Numbered from the stretch's first letter, positions 24,995 through 32,261 are shown. The stretch: DNA of 47,726 bases from Flavobacterium hydatis (GCF_000737695.1 NZ_JPRM01000038.1:1-47726); one strand, 5' to 3'. Numbers and translations are program-made. The notes: generated by a model not told the origin, from the sequence alone.

Positions 24995-25080
24995 CGGGAG
25001 TCCTAGCCCAGACAGTAACGGCATCCTTTGTTTGCCTTCTTTAGGCAAGCAAAGATATAGTGTATGGCTGGATTAGCTCC
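24995..25080 (+). ncRNA. Structured RNA candidate, resembling the Flavobacteria Flavo-1 motif
   Basis: The 86-base element has GGGAGTCCTAGCCC at the 5' end and GGCTGGATTAGCTCC at the 3' end that can pair (GGAG/CTCC, AGCC/GGCT), an internal GGCATCC...GATATAG pair of conserved-looking words, and a hairpin TTTGTTTGCCT-TCTTT-AGGCAAGCAAA with one G-U pair. I recall closely similar sequences after genes across Flavobacteriia and associate them with the Rfam Flavo-1 motif. That identification is from memory and was not checked with a covariance model. It lies 40 bp after the S66 gene. Confidence 0.45.
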
Positions 25081-25116
25081 TTATTAATAATATGTCCAGC
25101 CGTTTAAAAAAAATAT

Positions 25117-25259
25117 TTAACACATAGAAACATAGATTTTAAAAGTAAAAAAGAAAGCGAAGAGAAATTTTTTTCTTTCTCATAGTTTGCTCAGTGTTTT
25201 TTTTGATAAGTGAAACGCCTTTTTTTGAGAATAGAAAAATCTATGTTTCTATGTGTTAA
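25117..25259. repeat. Inverted-repeat element, ACACATAGAAACATAG family, copy 1
   Basis: Perfect 24-bp terminal inverted repeats (25117-25140 and 25236-25259) read outward to AACACATAGAAACATAG. The interior includes AGTGAAACGCCTTTTTTTGAGA, which also occurs in the copy at 30972-31107. No coding potential. Confidence 0.7.
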
Positions 25260-25268
25260 GTTTAGATT

Positions 25269-26018
25269 CTAGACTATTGTTATACCTGCGTCTTTGTATG
25301 GTTTTAATGGTTCATCTTCGGGTGAAATGTTTGTTACCAGGATATTAATGTCTTTGATTGGGCAAACAAAATAGGCTTCGGCTGTTCCTACTTTTTCGAT
25401 AGAACTTAATGCGATAACAAAATTTGAGTTTTGTATCATGTTCTTTTTAATTTGCGAATCATCGTATATAACACCTGTAATTCCGCGTTCGTGATGTATG
25501 CTGCAAACTCCCAAAATGCATACATCGGCTCTAAAGTTTCTGAAGAAATCGATTGTTTCGATACTAGATGTTGCAAAGGATGTTTTGCACATTTTTCCGC
25601 CTGCAAAAATGAGATCAATATTAGGTAAATCTTCTATTAATGCAGCAACCGGAAAGCTGTTTGTAATGACTGTTATTTTTAAATCATACGGAAAACTTGC
25701 CACTAATGCTACAGAGGTTGTTCCGCCATCGATAAATACGACCTGACCATCTTTTAGGAGTGATATTGCTTTTTCGGCAATGATTTTTTTGCTTTCTAGA
25801 TCGTGTTTTTCTCTATTCCTGTAATGTAATGGTATTGGCGATGGAGCAACTGCACCGCCTCGCACTGCTTTGAGTAATCCTTGATCGGAAAGTTCTTTTA
25901 CATCTCGTCTTACGGTGTCTTCGGATACGTTTAAGTATTCGCTAAGTTCTATTAACGTTACTCTGTGCTCTTTTGAGAGGTATTCTAAAATTACGCTCTG
26001 ACGTTCTTCCTTTTTCAT
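25269..26018 (-). CDS. DeoR/GlpR-family transcriptional regulator
   Basis: The 249-residue repressor-type protein starts at 26018 (MKKEERQSVILEYL), the family's usual start; an in-frame upstream extension of 48 codons runs through the promoter and is rejected. Residues 1-60 form the DeoR helix-turn-helix (VTLIELSEYLNVSEDTVRRDVKELSDQGLL, followed by RGGAV). The C-terminal DeoRC sugar-phosphate sensor shows DGQVVFIDGGTTSVALV at about 93-109 and VITNS at about 121-125. Ligands of the family are sugar phosphates. It is divergent from a 5'-nucleotidase gene across an 84-bp region with four TTGCAA boxes, so that gene and itself are the most likely targets. Confidence 0.87.
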   Translation of the reverse strand: MKKEERQSVILEYLSKEHRVTLIELSEYLNVSEDTVRRDVKELSDQGLLKAVRGGAVAPSPIPLHYRNREKHDLESKKIIAEKAISLLKDGQVVFIDGGTTSVALVASFPYDLKITVITNSFPVAALIEDLPNIDLIFAGGKMCKTSFATSSIETIDFFRNFRADVCILGVCSIHHERGITGVIYDDSQIKKNMIQNSNFVIALSSIEKVGTAEAYFVCPIKDINILVTNISPEDEPLKPYKDAGITIV

Positions 26019-26102
26019 TTGTTGCAAATTTATATTGCAAAAATAAGTTAAAATTGCAATATATTGCAATTTTTGCATAAATTTGTCGCAAAATAATTTA
26101 TC
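26019..26102. promoter_or_regulatory. Divergent promoters with four TTGCAA boxes
   Basis: TTGCAA lies at 26022, 26035, 26054 and 26064 (starts), two of them as ATTGCAAT 10 bp apart. Minus promoter: TTG at 26069-26067, 21 bp, TATTTTTG at 26045-26038. Plus promoter: TTG at 26054-26056, 21 bp, TAAATTTG at 26078-26085. The two central boxes supply the -33 TTG of each promoter, so binding there would switch both genes. Confidence 0.65.
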
Positions 26103-26636
26103 ATGAATAAGAAAACAATTGCCATTGATATGGATGGCGTGCTTGCGGATATTGAAGCGCATTTAATTACGTATTATAATAACGAATTTGGAACTGCGAT
26201 TACAAAAGAGAGTATTCAGGGGTTAACAGAAGAAGAAGCTTTTAAAGAAAGAGTTACTTTGCGCAGGATTTTAAATACGGAGAATTTTTTTAGAACATTG
26301 CCTGTAATGCCTAATGCTGTAGAGAGTTTAATGAAATTACAGGAAAATTATGAGCTCTTTATAGTTTCTGCAGCAATGGAATTTCCGATGTCTCTTTCTG
26401 AAAAAGTATTTTGGCTTGAGGAGCATTTTCCTTTTATAAAATGGGAAAATATTATTTTATGCGGTAGCAAAAGAATCATTAATACAGATTATATGATTGA
26501 TGATCATGCTAAGAATCTGGATTATTGCATGGGAAAACCTATTATGTTTACGGCGTTTCATAATGTAAATCAAACGCATCATTTAAGAGTAAACAATTGG
26601 AAAGAGGTTGTTACCGTTTTAAACGAAGCAGTTTAA
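26103..26636 (+). CDS. 5'(3')-deoxyribonucleotidase-like HAD phosphatase
   Basis: The 177-residue cytosolic HAD enzyme has motif I AIDMDGVLAD with nucleophile Asp9 and acid/base Asp11, motif II FIVSAA (about 99-104) and motif III/IV LCGSKRIINTDYMIDDHAKNL with the Asp pair near 138-139. The small cap between about residues 20 and 75 and the length match the NT5C-type deoxyribonucleotidases (Pfam NT5C), which dephosphorylate dUMP/dTMP-type nucleotides. It is divergently transcribed from a DeoR regulator with a leader of about 10 nt. A role in nucleotide pool control is inferred; broader phosphatase activity is possible. Confidence 0.85.
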   Translation: MNKKTIAIDMDGVLADIEAHLITYYNNEFGTAITKESIQGLTEEEAFKERVTLRRILNTENFFRTLPVMPNAVESLMKLQENYELFIVSAAMEFPMSLSEKVFWLEEHFPFIKWENIILCGSKRIINTDYMIDDHAKNLDYCMGKPIMFTAFHNVNQTHHLRVNNWKEVVTVLNEAV

Positions 26637-26661
26637 CTAATTGGCTTTATCATTAAGATAG

Positions 26662-26699
26662 AAAAACTGCCCTAAAAATCATTTTCGGGCAGTTTTTTT
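26662..26699. terminator. Terminator between nucleotidase and methyltransferase genes
   Basis: AAAAACTGCCC and GGGCAGTTTTT flank a 14-nt loop, with a T run on the plus side and A tract on the other, so it can serve both convergent genes. Confidence 0.82.
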
Positions 26700-26720
26700 G
26701 ATTTAAATTGTGGTAAAGAA

Positions 26721-27317
26721 TCAGGATTTTTTCTTCCAGAAGTTTAATATTCCGTCGCAGGCAGATTCTTCGAGATCAAAGCTTTCTGGTATTTCCTCCC
26801 AAGTACTCCAATAAGTTACAAGCCTTGTGCCTTTGGGTGTTTTGCCCAATTGCTCTCGTACATAATTAGAATAGGTGTGAAACAATTCTTTCTCAGGAAG
26901 TATGATTTTATCGATAGGACATGTAATATCGATATTCTCGTAAAATGAATTATAGAAATAGAAGGCATCATAATCTGAAAATGAGATTTGATTAATGTTT
27001 GAATGAATAAATTCGACATTTCTTACATTGTGTTTCTCTGCTATTTTCTCTGCCACTTTTATAAGTGATTCTCTTTGTTCTACACCATAAAAGAAGCCTC
27101 TTGTAGAGGCAGCTCCTACCAGACAAAATTTTCCAGCTCCGGCACCAATATCTAATACCTTTTTGTAAGGCTTGTCGACTAGGTAATCGGCAGCGACTTT
27201 GGCTATTTCTACAGGAGTCCAATGTCGTTCAGAAAGTCTTTGAATGCGAGTTGGGTACAATTCATTGAATGTACTGTCTTCGATATCAATATTTTGTCTT
27301 AGGTGTTTGAAAATCAT
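26721..27317 (-). CDS. Class I SAM-dependent methyltransferase
   Basis: The 198-residue soluble enzyme has SAM motif I KVLDIGAGAGKFCLVGA at about residues 53-69, motif II GVEQRESLIKVAEKIA, and an acidic/aromatic motif IV SDYDAFYFYNSFYEN near 114-128. The PxxY-like FYFYNSFYE is unusual; ordinary small-molecule methyltransferases have D-x-V-x-x-x in this place. Its start codon overlaps the stop of the GcvH-like gene by 4 bp (ATGA), so the two proteins are translationally coupled and may work together, for example on a protein or RNA substrate. The acceptor is unknown. Confidence 0.8.
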   Translation of the reverse strand: MIFKHLRQNIDIEDSTFNELYPTRIQRLSERHWTPVEIAKVAADYLVDKPYKKVLDIGAGAGKFCLVGAASTRGFFYGVEQRESLIKVAEKIAEKHNVRNVEFIHSNINQISFSDYDAFYFYNSFYENIDITCPIDKIILPEKELFHTYSNYVREQLGKTPKGTRLVTYWSTWEEIPESFDLEESACDGILNFWKKKS

Positions 27318-27685
27318 TTTATGAGTTGTATGTATTCTTGATTGGTTAAAAAAGTGCTATTATCTGTTGTAATAACTACTCTTAATAACCAATTATAATA
27401 AGAATCGGTATTAATATGTGATGCATTTTTTTCTAAGATACAATTTGTTGCTTTGATTTCACAATCTAGAGGGGAGATAAGGGTAAAAGTTTTATTTGTA
27501 CCGTAAATAATCCCCCAGGTTTCGTCTTTTTTAATAGTGTTGCTTTTTAGGTTTAGTTCAATTGAATCTATTTTTCCAATTTCTTTTTGTGCATAATCTG
27601 TAAGGCCTATATAGAAATCGCATAATCCAATTTTTCGTAACCACAAATGGTCTTTAGTGTAATAAAGACTTTTAGGAATAAACAT
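27314..27685 (-). CDS. GcvH-like protein without the lipoyl lysine
   Basis: The 123-residue protein has the glycine-cleavage H-protein fold: YTKDHLWLR near residue 9 (canonical YTxEHEW), IGLTDYAQKEIGKID near 26-40 and SPLDCEIKATN near 71-81. A gap-free alignment to the E. coli H-protein hairpin puts Asn64 at the lipoyl-lysine position, with Lys65 next to it, so normal lipoylation is doubtful. No gcvT or gcvP is nearby. It is coupled by a 4-bp overlap to a methyltransferase and divergent from a Crp/Fnr regulator. A -7 element TATCTTTG lies at 27761-27754 (minus) without a TTG partner. It is probably a repurposed scaffold rather than a glycine-cleavage component. Confidence 0.75.
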   Translation of the reverse strand: MFIPKSLYYTKDHLWLRKIGLCDFYIGLTDYAQKEIGKIDSIELNLKSNTIKKDETWGIIYGTNKTFTLISPLDCEIKATNCILEKNASHINTDSYYNWLLRVVITTDNSTFLTNQEYIQLIK

Positions 27686-27753
27686 AATGTGTGTGTTTTA
27701 TATTATATCATTTTATTGTAAAATGTATAATGTGACTTATTTTTTGAATAAAG

Positions 27754-27855
27754 CAAAGATAAGTAGCTTTAAAATAGAATATAACGACTAAAATGAAGCT
27801 TAAATTTGATTTAAATCAATATTTACAAACTAGCAAGGAAAATAGCGTAACTTTG
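27754..27855. promoter_or_regulatory. Perfect FNR-type box between divergent promoters
   Basis: TTGATTTAAATCAA (27806-27819) is a perfect palindrome and fits TTGAT-N4-ATCAA. On the minus side TATCTTTG (27761-27754) serves the GcvH-like gene; on the plus side TAACTTTG (27848-27855) serves the Crp/Fnr gene with a start at or next to its ATG. Neither promoter has a correctly spaced TTG, as expected when a regulator is needed. The box centre is about 47 bp upstream of the plus start and about 64 bp upstream of the minus start. Confidence 0.65.
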
Positions 27856-27862
27856 ATTTATT

Positions 27863-28546
27863 ATGATATCAAAATTTATTTTTAATAACCAATATCTTCT
27901 AAATGAGCTTCCTGAACATGATAAGGACTTGCTCGAAGAGGTTATGCATAATAAAATGTATCGTAAACATGAAGCTATATTTACTGAAGGAACTTTGCCT
28001 ACAGGTATTTTTTATGTAAAGTCTGGTAAGGTTAAGAAATACAAAGTAGATAATGATGGCAGGGAACAGATTATTTACATTTATAATCCCGGAGAATTCT
28101 TTGGTTATTCGGCTATTTTAAGCGAAGAGTCCTATGGTGATACTACGGTTGCGATCGAGAATGCTATAATCTCATTTATATCTAAAGATGATTTTATTAA
28201 TATACTCAACACTTCGGTTGTGTTTTCCAGATTATTATTAAAGAGTTTAAGCCATGAATTTAGTGTTATGGCAAACTTAATGGCTGTATTATCGCAGCGA
28301 ACGGTAAGGGAGCGTGTTGCTCTTAGTTTGCTGATACTACATGATAAGTATAAAATAGATGATACCGAAAAAGGTGTTTTTATAATGCTTTCCAGAGCTG
28401 ACTTGGCTAATATGGCTGGTACTGCAAATGAGACATTGGCAAGAGTACTTCATGAGTTTAAAGAGGATAGCCTTATCTGGATGGAAGGTCGAAAAATACA
28501 ATTACTGGATCTTAAACAGCTTACACTGATAGCCAATTTTTATTAG
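27863..28546 (+). CDS. Crp/Fnr-family transcriptional regulator lacking cysteines
   Basis: The 227-residue regulator has a cyclic-nucleotide-binding-type sensor beta barrel at about 15-115 (IFTEGTLPTGIFYVKSGKVKKYK, PGEFFGYSAILSEE), a long dimer helix, and a C-terminal winged helix with recognition helix LANMAGTANETLARVLHEF. The Glu and Arg that read TTGAT/GTGA half-sites in FNR and CRP are kept (E-T-L-A-R), with Ala for the FNR serine. The protein contains no Cys, so it cannot bind an FNR-type [4Fe-4S] cluster; its signal must be something else. It faces an FNR-type box, TTGATTTAAATCAA, and the divergent GcvH-like/methyltransferase pair. Autoregulation and control of that pair are likely. Confidence 0.88.
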   Translation: MISKFIFNNQYLLNELPEHDKDLLEEVMHNKMYRKHEAIFTEGTLPTGIFYVKSGKVKKYKVDNDGREQIIYIYNPGEFFGYSAILSEESYGDTTVAIENAIISFISKDDFINILNTSVVFSRLLLKSLSHEFSVMANLMAVLSQRTVRERVALSLLILHDKYKIDDTEKGVFIMLSRADLANMAGTANETLARVLHEFKEDSLIWMEGRKIQLLDLKQLTLIANFY

Positions 28547-28601
28547 GCTGTTGTGCGTAATTAACCGCAAAGTTTTAATTCTATCTAACTTGTTTGCGAA
28601 T

Positions 28602-28726
28602 GGAACGCGGATTAAACTGATTCGCTAGGGCGAAAACGCGGATTAAAACGGATTTTATTTTTGATTGTTTTTAAATCAGTTTTGATCCGCGGCTTTACTT
28701 TTGTAAATCCGTATTATCCGCGTCCC
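28602..28726. repeat. Inverted-repeat element, GGAACGCGGAT family, copy 1
   Basis: It begins GGAACGCGGATTA and ends near TTATCCGCGTCCC, inverted with respect to each other. Interior blocks (GATTCGCTAGGGCGAAAACGCGG, AAATCAGTTTTGATCC, TTTACTTTTGTAAATCC) recur in order in the copy at 46077-46220. A short CGCAAAG-type fragment (28561-28575) precedes it. Confidence 0.7.
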
Positions 28727-28827
28727 TTTATAGACAATCCTAAGTTAGCAACTTTTTGTCAAAGTCCTAAAATACTTTCTTTAAATCAGTGACAAATAAA
28801 TAACCGCACCGTAGTAATAATTTCAGA

Positions 28828-28856
28828 TTGATTTGTGTTTGAATTTCTTAACTTTG
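28828..28856 (+). promoter_or_regulatory. Promoter of the AraC regulator gene, near-leaderless
   Basis: TTG at 28828-28830, 18 bp, TAACTTTG at 28849-28856. The start codon at 28861 lies about 5 bp after the -7 element, so the message has little or no leader. Confidence 0.6.
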
Positions 28857-28860
28857 CATC

Positions 28861-29733
28861 ATGGATAATCAAATTGTTACTCAGGCTTCGGATTTTACTA
28901 CCAATGACTTAAAGTTAAAAGGCTTTAAGGTGTATGAAGTAAATAGTGGTGTTAATGCTGTTCCTACTTATAATCGTAGGGATTTTTATAAAATATGTAT
29001 TAATACGAGCAAGAGTTTTATTCATTATGCCGACAGAGGCATTGAAACTGATGGTACGATATTGTTTTTTGGTAATCCTCATATTCCTTATTCGTGGGAA
29101 ATTAAATCGCCCGCTTATAATGGTTATGCCTGTGTTTTTACCGAAGATTTTATAAAGAAACAAGATCGCTCCCAGAGTCTTAACGAATCTCCGTTGTTTA
29201 AGATAGGAGGAACGCCTATATTTTCTTTAACTGCTGAACAAGAAGTTTTTATTGCTACAATGTTTAAGAAAATGCTCTCGGAACAAGATACAGACTATAT
29301 ATTTAAGGATGATTTAATTCGTAATTATATCAATCTTATTATACATGAGACGCTTAAAATGCAACCTTCGGAAAATTTCTTTAAACATAAAAATGCATCT
29401 TCGAGAATAACAACTCTTTTTCTTGAACTCTTAGAGAGACAATTCCCTATCGAAACTAAGAACCAACCGCTTAAGTTAAAAACGCCACAGGATTACGCTC
29501 AGAATCTTGCTGTACACGTAAACCATCTGAATCGTTCGGTAAGAGAAATTACAGGAAAATCGACCACAGCACATATTACCGAAAGAATAATTGGTGAAGC
29601 AAAAGCACTCTTGCAACATACTGATTGGAGTATTGCAGACATCGGATATTCGTTAGGATTTGAATATCCTAGCTACTTTAATAATTACTTTAAAAGACTC
29701 ACAGGAACAATACCTAAAACTTTAAGAGTGTAA
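28861..29733 (+). CDS. AraC/XylS-family transcriptional regulator
   Basis: The 290-residue protein has an N-terminal cupin-like sensor (DFYKICINTSKSFIHYADRGIETDGTILFFGNPHIPYSWE) and a C-terminal double helix-turn-helix at about 190-290: LAVHVNHLNRSVREITGKSTTAHITERIIGEAKALL, then SIADIGYSLGFEYPSYFNNYFKRLTGTIPKTLR, the conserved second HTH. This class in Bacteroidota usually activates an adjacent oxidoreductase gene. Direct half-sites 21 bp apart lie just downstream, before the cupin gene at 29922. The likely regulon is the two cupins and possibly the zinc alcohol dehydrogenase at 31189. The inducer is unknown. Confidence 0.9.
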   Translation: MDNQIVTQASDFTTNDLKLKGFKVYEVNSGVNAVPTYNRRDFYKICINTSKSFIHYADRGIETDGTILFFGNPHIPYSWEIKSPAYNGYACVFTEDFIKKQDRSQSLNESPLFKIGGTPIFSLTAEQEVFIATMFKKMLSEQDTDYIFKDDLIRNYINLIIHETLKMQPSENFFKHKNASSRITTLFLELLERQFPIETKNQPLKLKTPQDYAQNLAVHVNHLNRSVREITGKSTTAHITERIIGEAKALLQHTDWSIADIGYSLGFEYPSYFNNYFKRLTGTIPKTLRV

Positions 29734-29735
29734 TA

Positions 29736-29803
29736 TTGTTTGATATTCTTAATTTTTTGTTTGATAATCGTTATATCTGTATGTCTTTGCGAAAGTAAAT
29801 TTG
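29736..29803 (+). promoter_or_regulatory. AraC-type direct half-sites and promoter of the cupin gene
   Basis: TTGTTTGATAT (from 29736) and TTGTTTGATAA (from 29757) are direct repeats exactly 21 bp apart, two helical turns. TAAATTTG at 29796-29803 fits the -7 element, and no TTG is spaced for a -33. The second half-site ends about 40 bp before the predicted start site, suiting an activator. Confidence 0.65.
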
Positions 29804-29921
29804 CATTGAAATAATTAGTATTAACCAATGTTAGATTGTTTAGCTAAATAATATGGTCGAAGGTATCATTGACCACTACTTCAAAATTTAGTTTCTATCT
29901 GATGTCTAAAACAGAATAATT

Positions 29922-30329
29922 ATGAAAGAACAAATCAATAATACAATTTTCCCAAAAGGAGATCCCGCACCAGCAGATTATTTTACTGGTAATGCATGGG
30001 TAAAAACGCTTGTTCCTGATAATCGTGCGCTAAACGTTGTTATGGGAAATGTAGTTTTTGAACCCGGAGCAAGAAACAACTGGCATACTCATCCTGGAGG
30101 TCAAGTTCTTATAGTTACTCATGGAATTGGGTACTATCAGGAAGAAGGAAAAGCCATTCAGTTACTTAATGTAGGTGATGTTGTTTCTATTTTACCAGAT
30201 GTAAAACATTGGCATGGTGCATCTCCAGAGAGTGAATTTACTCATATAGCAATAAGTACCAATACTCAAAATGGTATTGTAGATTGGCTAGAAAGAGTAA
30301 CCGACGAACAATACAATAGCTTTAAATAA
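29922..30329 (+). CDS. Single-domain cupin, hydroxynitrile-lyase-like
   Basis: The 135-residue cupin has a complete metal site: His55 and His57 (NNWHTHPGGQ), Gln61 and His96 (KHWHGAS). This His/His/Gln/His set with almost the same numbering occurs in the manganese cupin hydroxynitrile lyases from Granulicella and in related carboxymuconolactone-type cupins. VVFEPGARN and GDVVSILPDVKHWH are the two cupin motifs. Actual substrate is unknown; many relatives act in aldehyde/alcohol stress regulons. It lies behind an AraC-type activator site and is followed by a second, altered cupin gene. Confidence 0.82.
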   Translation: MKEQINNTIFPKGDPAPADYFTGNAWVKTLVPDNRALNVVMGNVVFEPGARNNWHTHPGGQVLIVTHGIGYYQEEGKAIQLLNVGDVVSILPDVKHWHGASPESEFTHIAISTNTQNGIVDWLERVTDEQYNSFK

Positions 30330-30518
30330 TTTTAAAGTATAGGTGTGTTGTTTTATCCAATATTACCTTAAAAACAAGCTTTAAAAAAGTAATTCTTAAA
30401 TTATCGGTCTCTGTCTTATTATGAGATAATATTTTGTAATTTTCTGTTTTTAAAATGGTTACGGTTTTTATTGGGTTAGCATTAAATAATAAATTAAACT
30501 ACAACAAATAACTAATTT

Positions 30519-30923
30519 ATGTCAACACATTATACAACAGTTATCGAAGAAGGAATAGTCCCAACTAAATATACTACCGGCGAGGTTTCTTATAAAAAAC
30601 GCACTAGCGATATTCAGCCACGTAATACTACTATAAAAGAGGTTGCTTTTGAGCCTGGCTCTAGAAATAACTGGCATACCAACTCGGCATTGCAATTACT
30701 TGTTGCGACGGAAGGCGTTGGGTATTTTCAGGAAAGAGGTACACCAATACGATTAATACGCAAAGGCGAAGTTCTTACTGTTTTGCCTGGAGTTGAGCAT
30801 TGGTACGGTGCAACACCAAATAGCCGATTCTCGCATATAGCAATTATTACCGAGATTGATAAAGGTATCGGAACTTGGATGGAACAAGTAACCGATGAAG
30901 AATACAACAGTTTTTCTAAATAA
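30519..30923 (+). CDS. Cupin paralogue with an altered metal site
   Basis: The 134-residue protein is clearly related to the cupin at 29922: same EVAFEPGSRNNWHT start of motif 1 and GVEHWYGATP in motif 2, and both end DE(Q/E)YNSF. The second metal histidine is replaced by Asn55 (NWHTNSALQ); His53, Gln59 and His94 remain, and Tyr replaces the His after HW. Metal binding may be weakened or changed. It lies 189 bp after the first cupin, with no terminator seen between, and before an alcohol dehydrogenase gene. The pair may form a hetero-oligomer or have distinct substrates. Confidence 0.75.
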   Translation: MSTHYTTVIEEGIVPTKYTTGEVSYKKRTSDIQPRNTTIKEVAFEPGSRNNWHTNSALQLLVATEGVGYFQERGTPIRLIRKGEVLTVLPGVEHWYGATPNSRFSHIAIITEIDKGIGTWMEQVTDEEYNSFSK

Positions 30924-30971
30924 TTTTCGCAACGCATTCCCGTTGGGTTAAAATTATAAAAATGATTATTC

Positions 30972-31107
30972 AACACATAGAAACATAGATTTAAAATAAT
31001 ATTAAAAGTGTTTCTAGAAAATCATGATTTTTCGCATAGTGCTATGCGATTTATTGTTGAGTGAAACGTCTTTTTTTAGATTTTGTAAACTATGATTCTA
31101 TGTGTTA
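30972..31107. repeat. Inverted-repeat element, ACACATAGAAACATAG family, copy 2
   Basis: Terminal inverted repeats AACACATAGAAACATAG and its complement with one mismatch (31091-31107). The interior contains GAGTGAAACGTCTTTTTTTAGA, shared with copy 1 at 25117-25259, and a GCATAGTGCTATGC hairpin. Confidence 0.68.
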
Positions 31108-31188
31108 AAAAATAATTACTCAATAAGTGTGTTTATATTAAAAAACTGAATTTGATTATAAATAAGAATTAAATATAACTATTAAACT

Positions 31189-32244
31189 ATGGAAACAAAA
31201 AACATAAAAGCATTTGGTACTGAAGCTGCTGAAGCTCCATTAAAAACATTAAACATTAAACGTAGAGCGGTAACTACTCATGATGTCGAAATTGATATTT
31301 TATATTGCGGAATTTGTCATTCTGATCTTCATTCGGCTAGAAATGAATGGCACGGTACAATTTACCCAATAGTTCCGGGACACGAAATTGTGGGTAGAGT
31401 AACTAAAGTTGGAGAACATGTAAAAAACTTTAAAGTTGGAGATTTAGCTGGAGTAGGATGTATGGTCGATTCTTGTAGAGAATGTGAGCATTGCAAGGAT
31501 GATTTAGAGCAGTTTTGTGATGCTGGAAGCACACTTACATTCAACTCTCCTGATACGCATCTTGGCGGACAAACTTTTGGCGGATATTCTGAAAGTGTAG
31601 TTGTAGACGAAAGCTTCGTACTTCGTGTATCAGATAAATTAGATCTTGCTGGAGTCGCGCCTTTACTTTGTGCTGGTATTACAACTTATTCTCCTTTAAA
31701 ACACTGGAAAGTTGGTCCTGGACAAAAAGTAGGTATCGTAGGTATTGGTGGTTTAGGACACATGGGGATTAAAATTGCAAAAGCAATGGGAGCTCATGTT
31801 GTAGTTTTTACCACTTCATTATCTAAAACCGAAGACGCTAAACGTTTAGGAGCAGATGAAGTTGTATTATCTAGCGACGCTGAGCAAATGGCTAAACATG
31901 CTAAAAGCCTTCACTTTATTTTAGATTGTGTATCGGCTCAACATGATATCGACGCTTATCTAAATTTACTTAGAGTAGATGGAACACTTACTTTAGTTGG
32001 TGCTCCGATGGATCCACTTCCTGTAACATCATTTAGCCTTATATTAGGCAGAAGAAGTTTCTCAGGTTCTCTTATTGGTGGAATCGCCGAAACTCAGGAA
32101 ATGCTTGATTTTTGCGCGAAGCATAATATCACTGCCGATATTGAATTAATTGGTGTAAATGACGTAAATAACGCTTACGAAAGATTATTAAAAGGTGATA
32201 TAAAATACCGCTTTGTAATAGATATGGCTTCTCTTAAAAACTAG
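31189..32244 (+). CDS. Zinc-dependent alcohol dehydrogenase, NADP(H)-type (YahK/CAD-like)
   Basis: The 351-residue medium-chain dehydrogenase shows catalytic zinc ligands in CGICHSDLH (Cys42) and PGHE (His64-Glu65 region), structural-zinc cysteines CMVDSCRECEHCKDD...FC near 95-110, and a GIGGLGHMGIKIAKAMGA dinucleotide motif near 180-197 followed by FTTS, which suits NADP(H). It belongs to the YahK/cinnamyl-alcohol-dehydrogenase group of broad-range aldehyde reductases. It follows the AraC/cupin genes on the same strand, separated by a repeat element. A role in aldehyde detoxification with that cluster is inferred. A terminator follows. Confidence 0.93.
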   Translation: METKNIKAFGTEAAEAPLKTLNIKRRAVTTHDVEIDILYCGICHSDLHSARNEWHGTIYPIVPGHEIVGRVTKVGEHVKNFKVGDLAGVGCMVDSCRECEHCKDDLEQFCDAGSTLTFNSPDTHLGGQTFGGYSESVVVDESFVLRVSDKLDLAGVAPLLCAGITTYSPLKHWKVGPGQKVGIVGIGGLGHMGIKIAKAMGAHVVVFTTSLSKTEDAKRLGADEVVLSSDAEQMAKHAKSLHFILDCVSAQHDIDAYLNLLRVDGTLTLVGAPMDPLPVTSFSLILGRRSFSGSLIGGIAETQEMLDFCAKHNITADIELIGVNDVNNAYERLLKGDIKYRFVIDMASLKN

Positions 32245-32261
32245 AGAATTCTAAAAACCAG

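Noticed and set aside
26019..26162. N-terminal extension of the DeoR regulator
   Set aside because: The extra 48 codons run through both divergent promoters and the opposite gene's start; the family starts at the MKKEERQ methionine.
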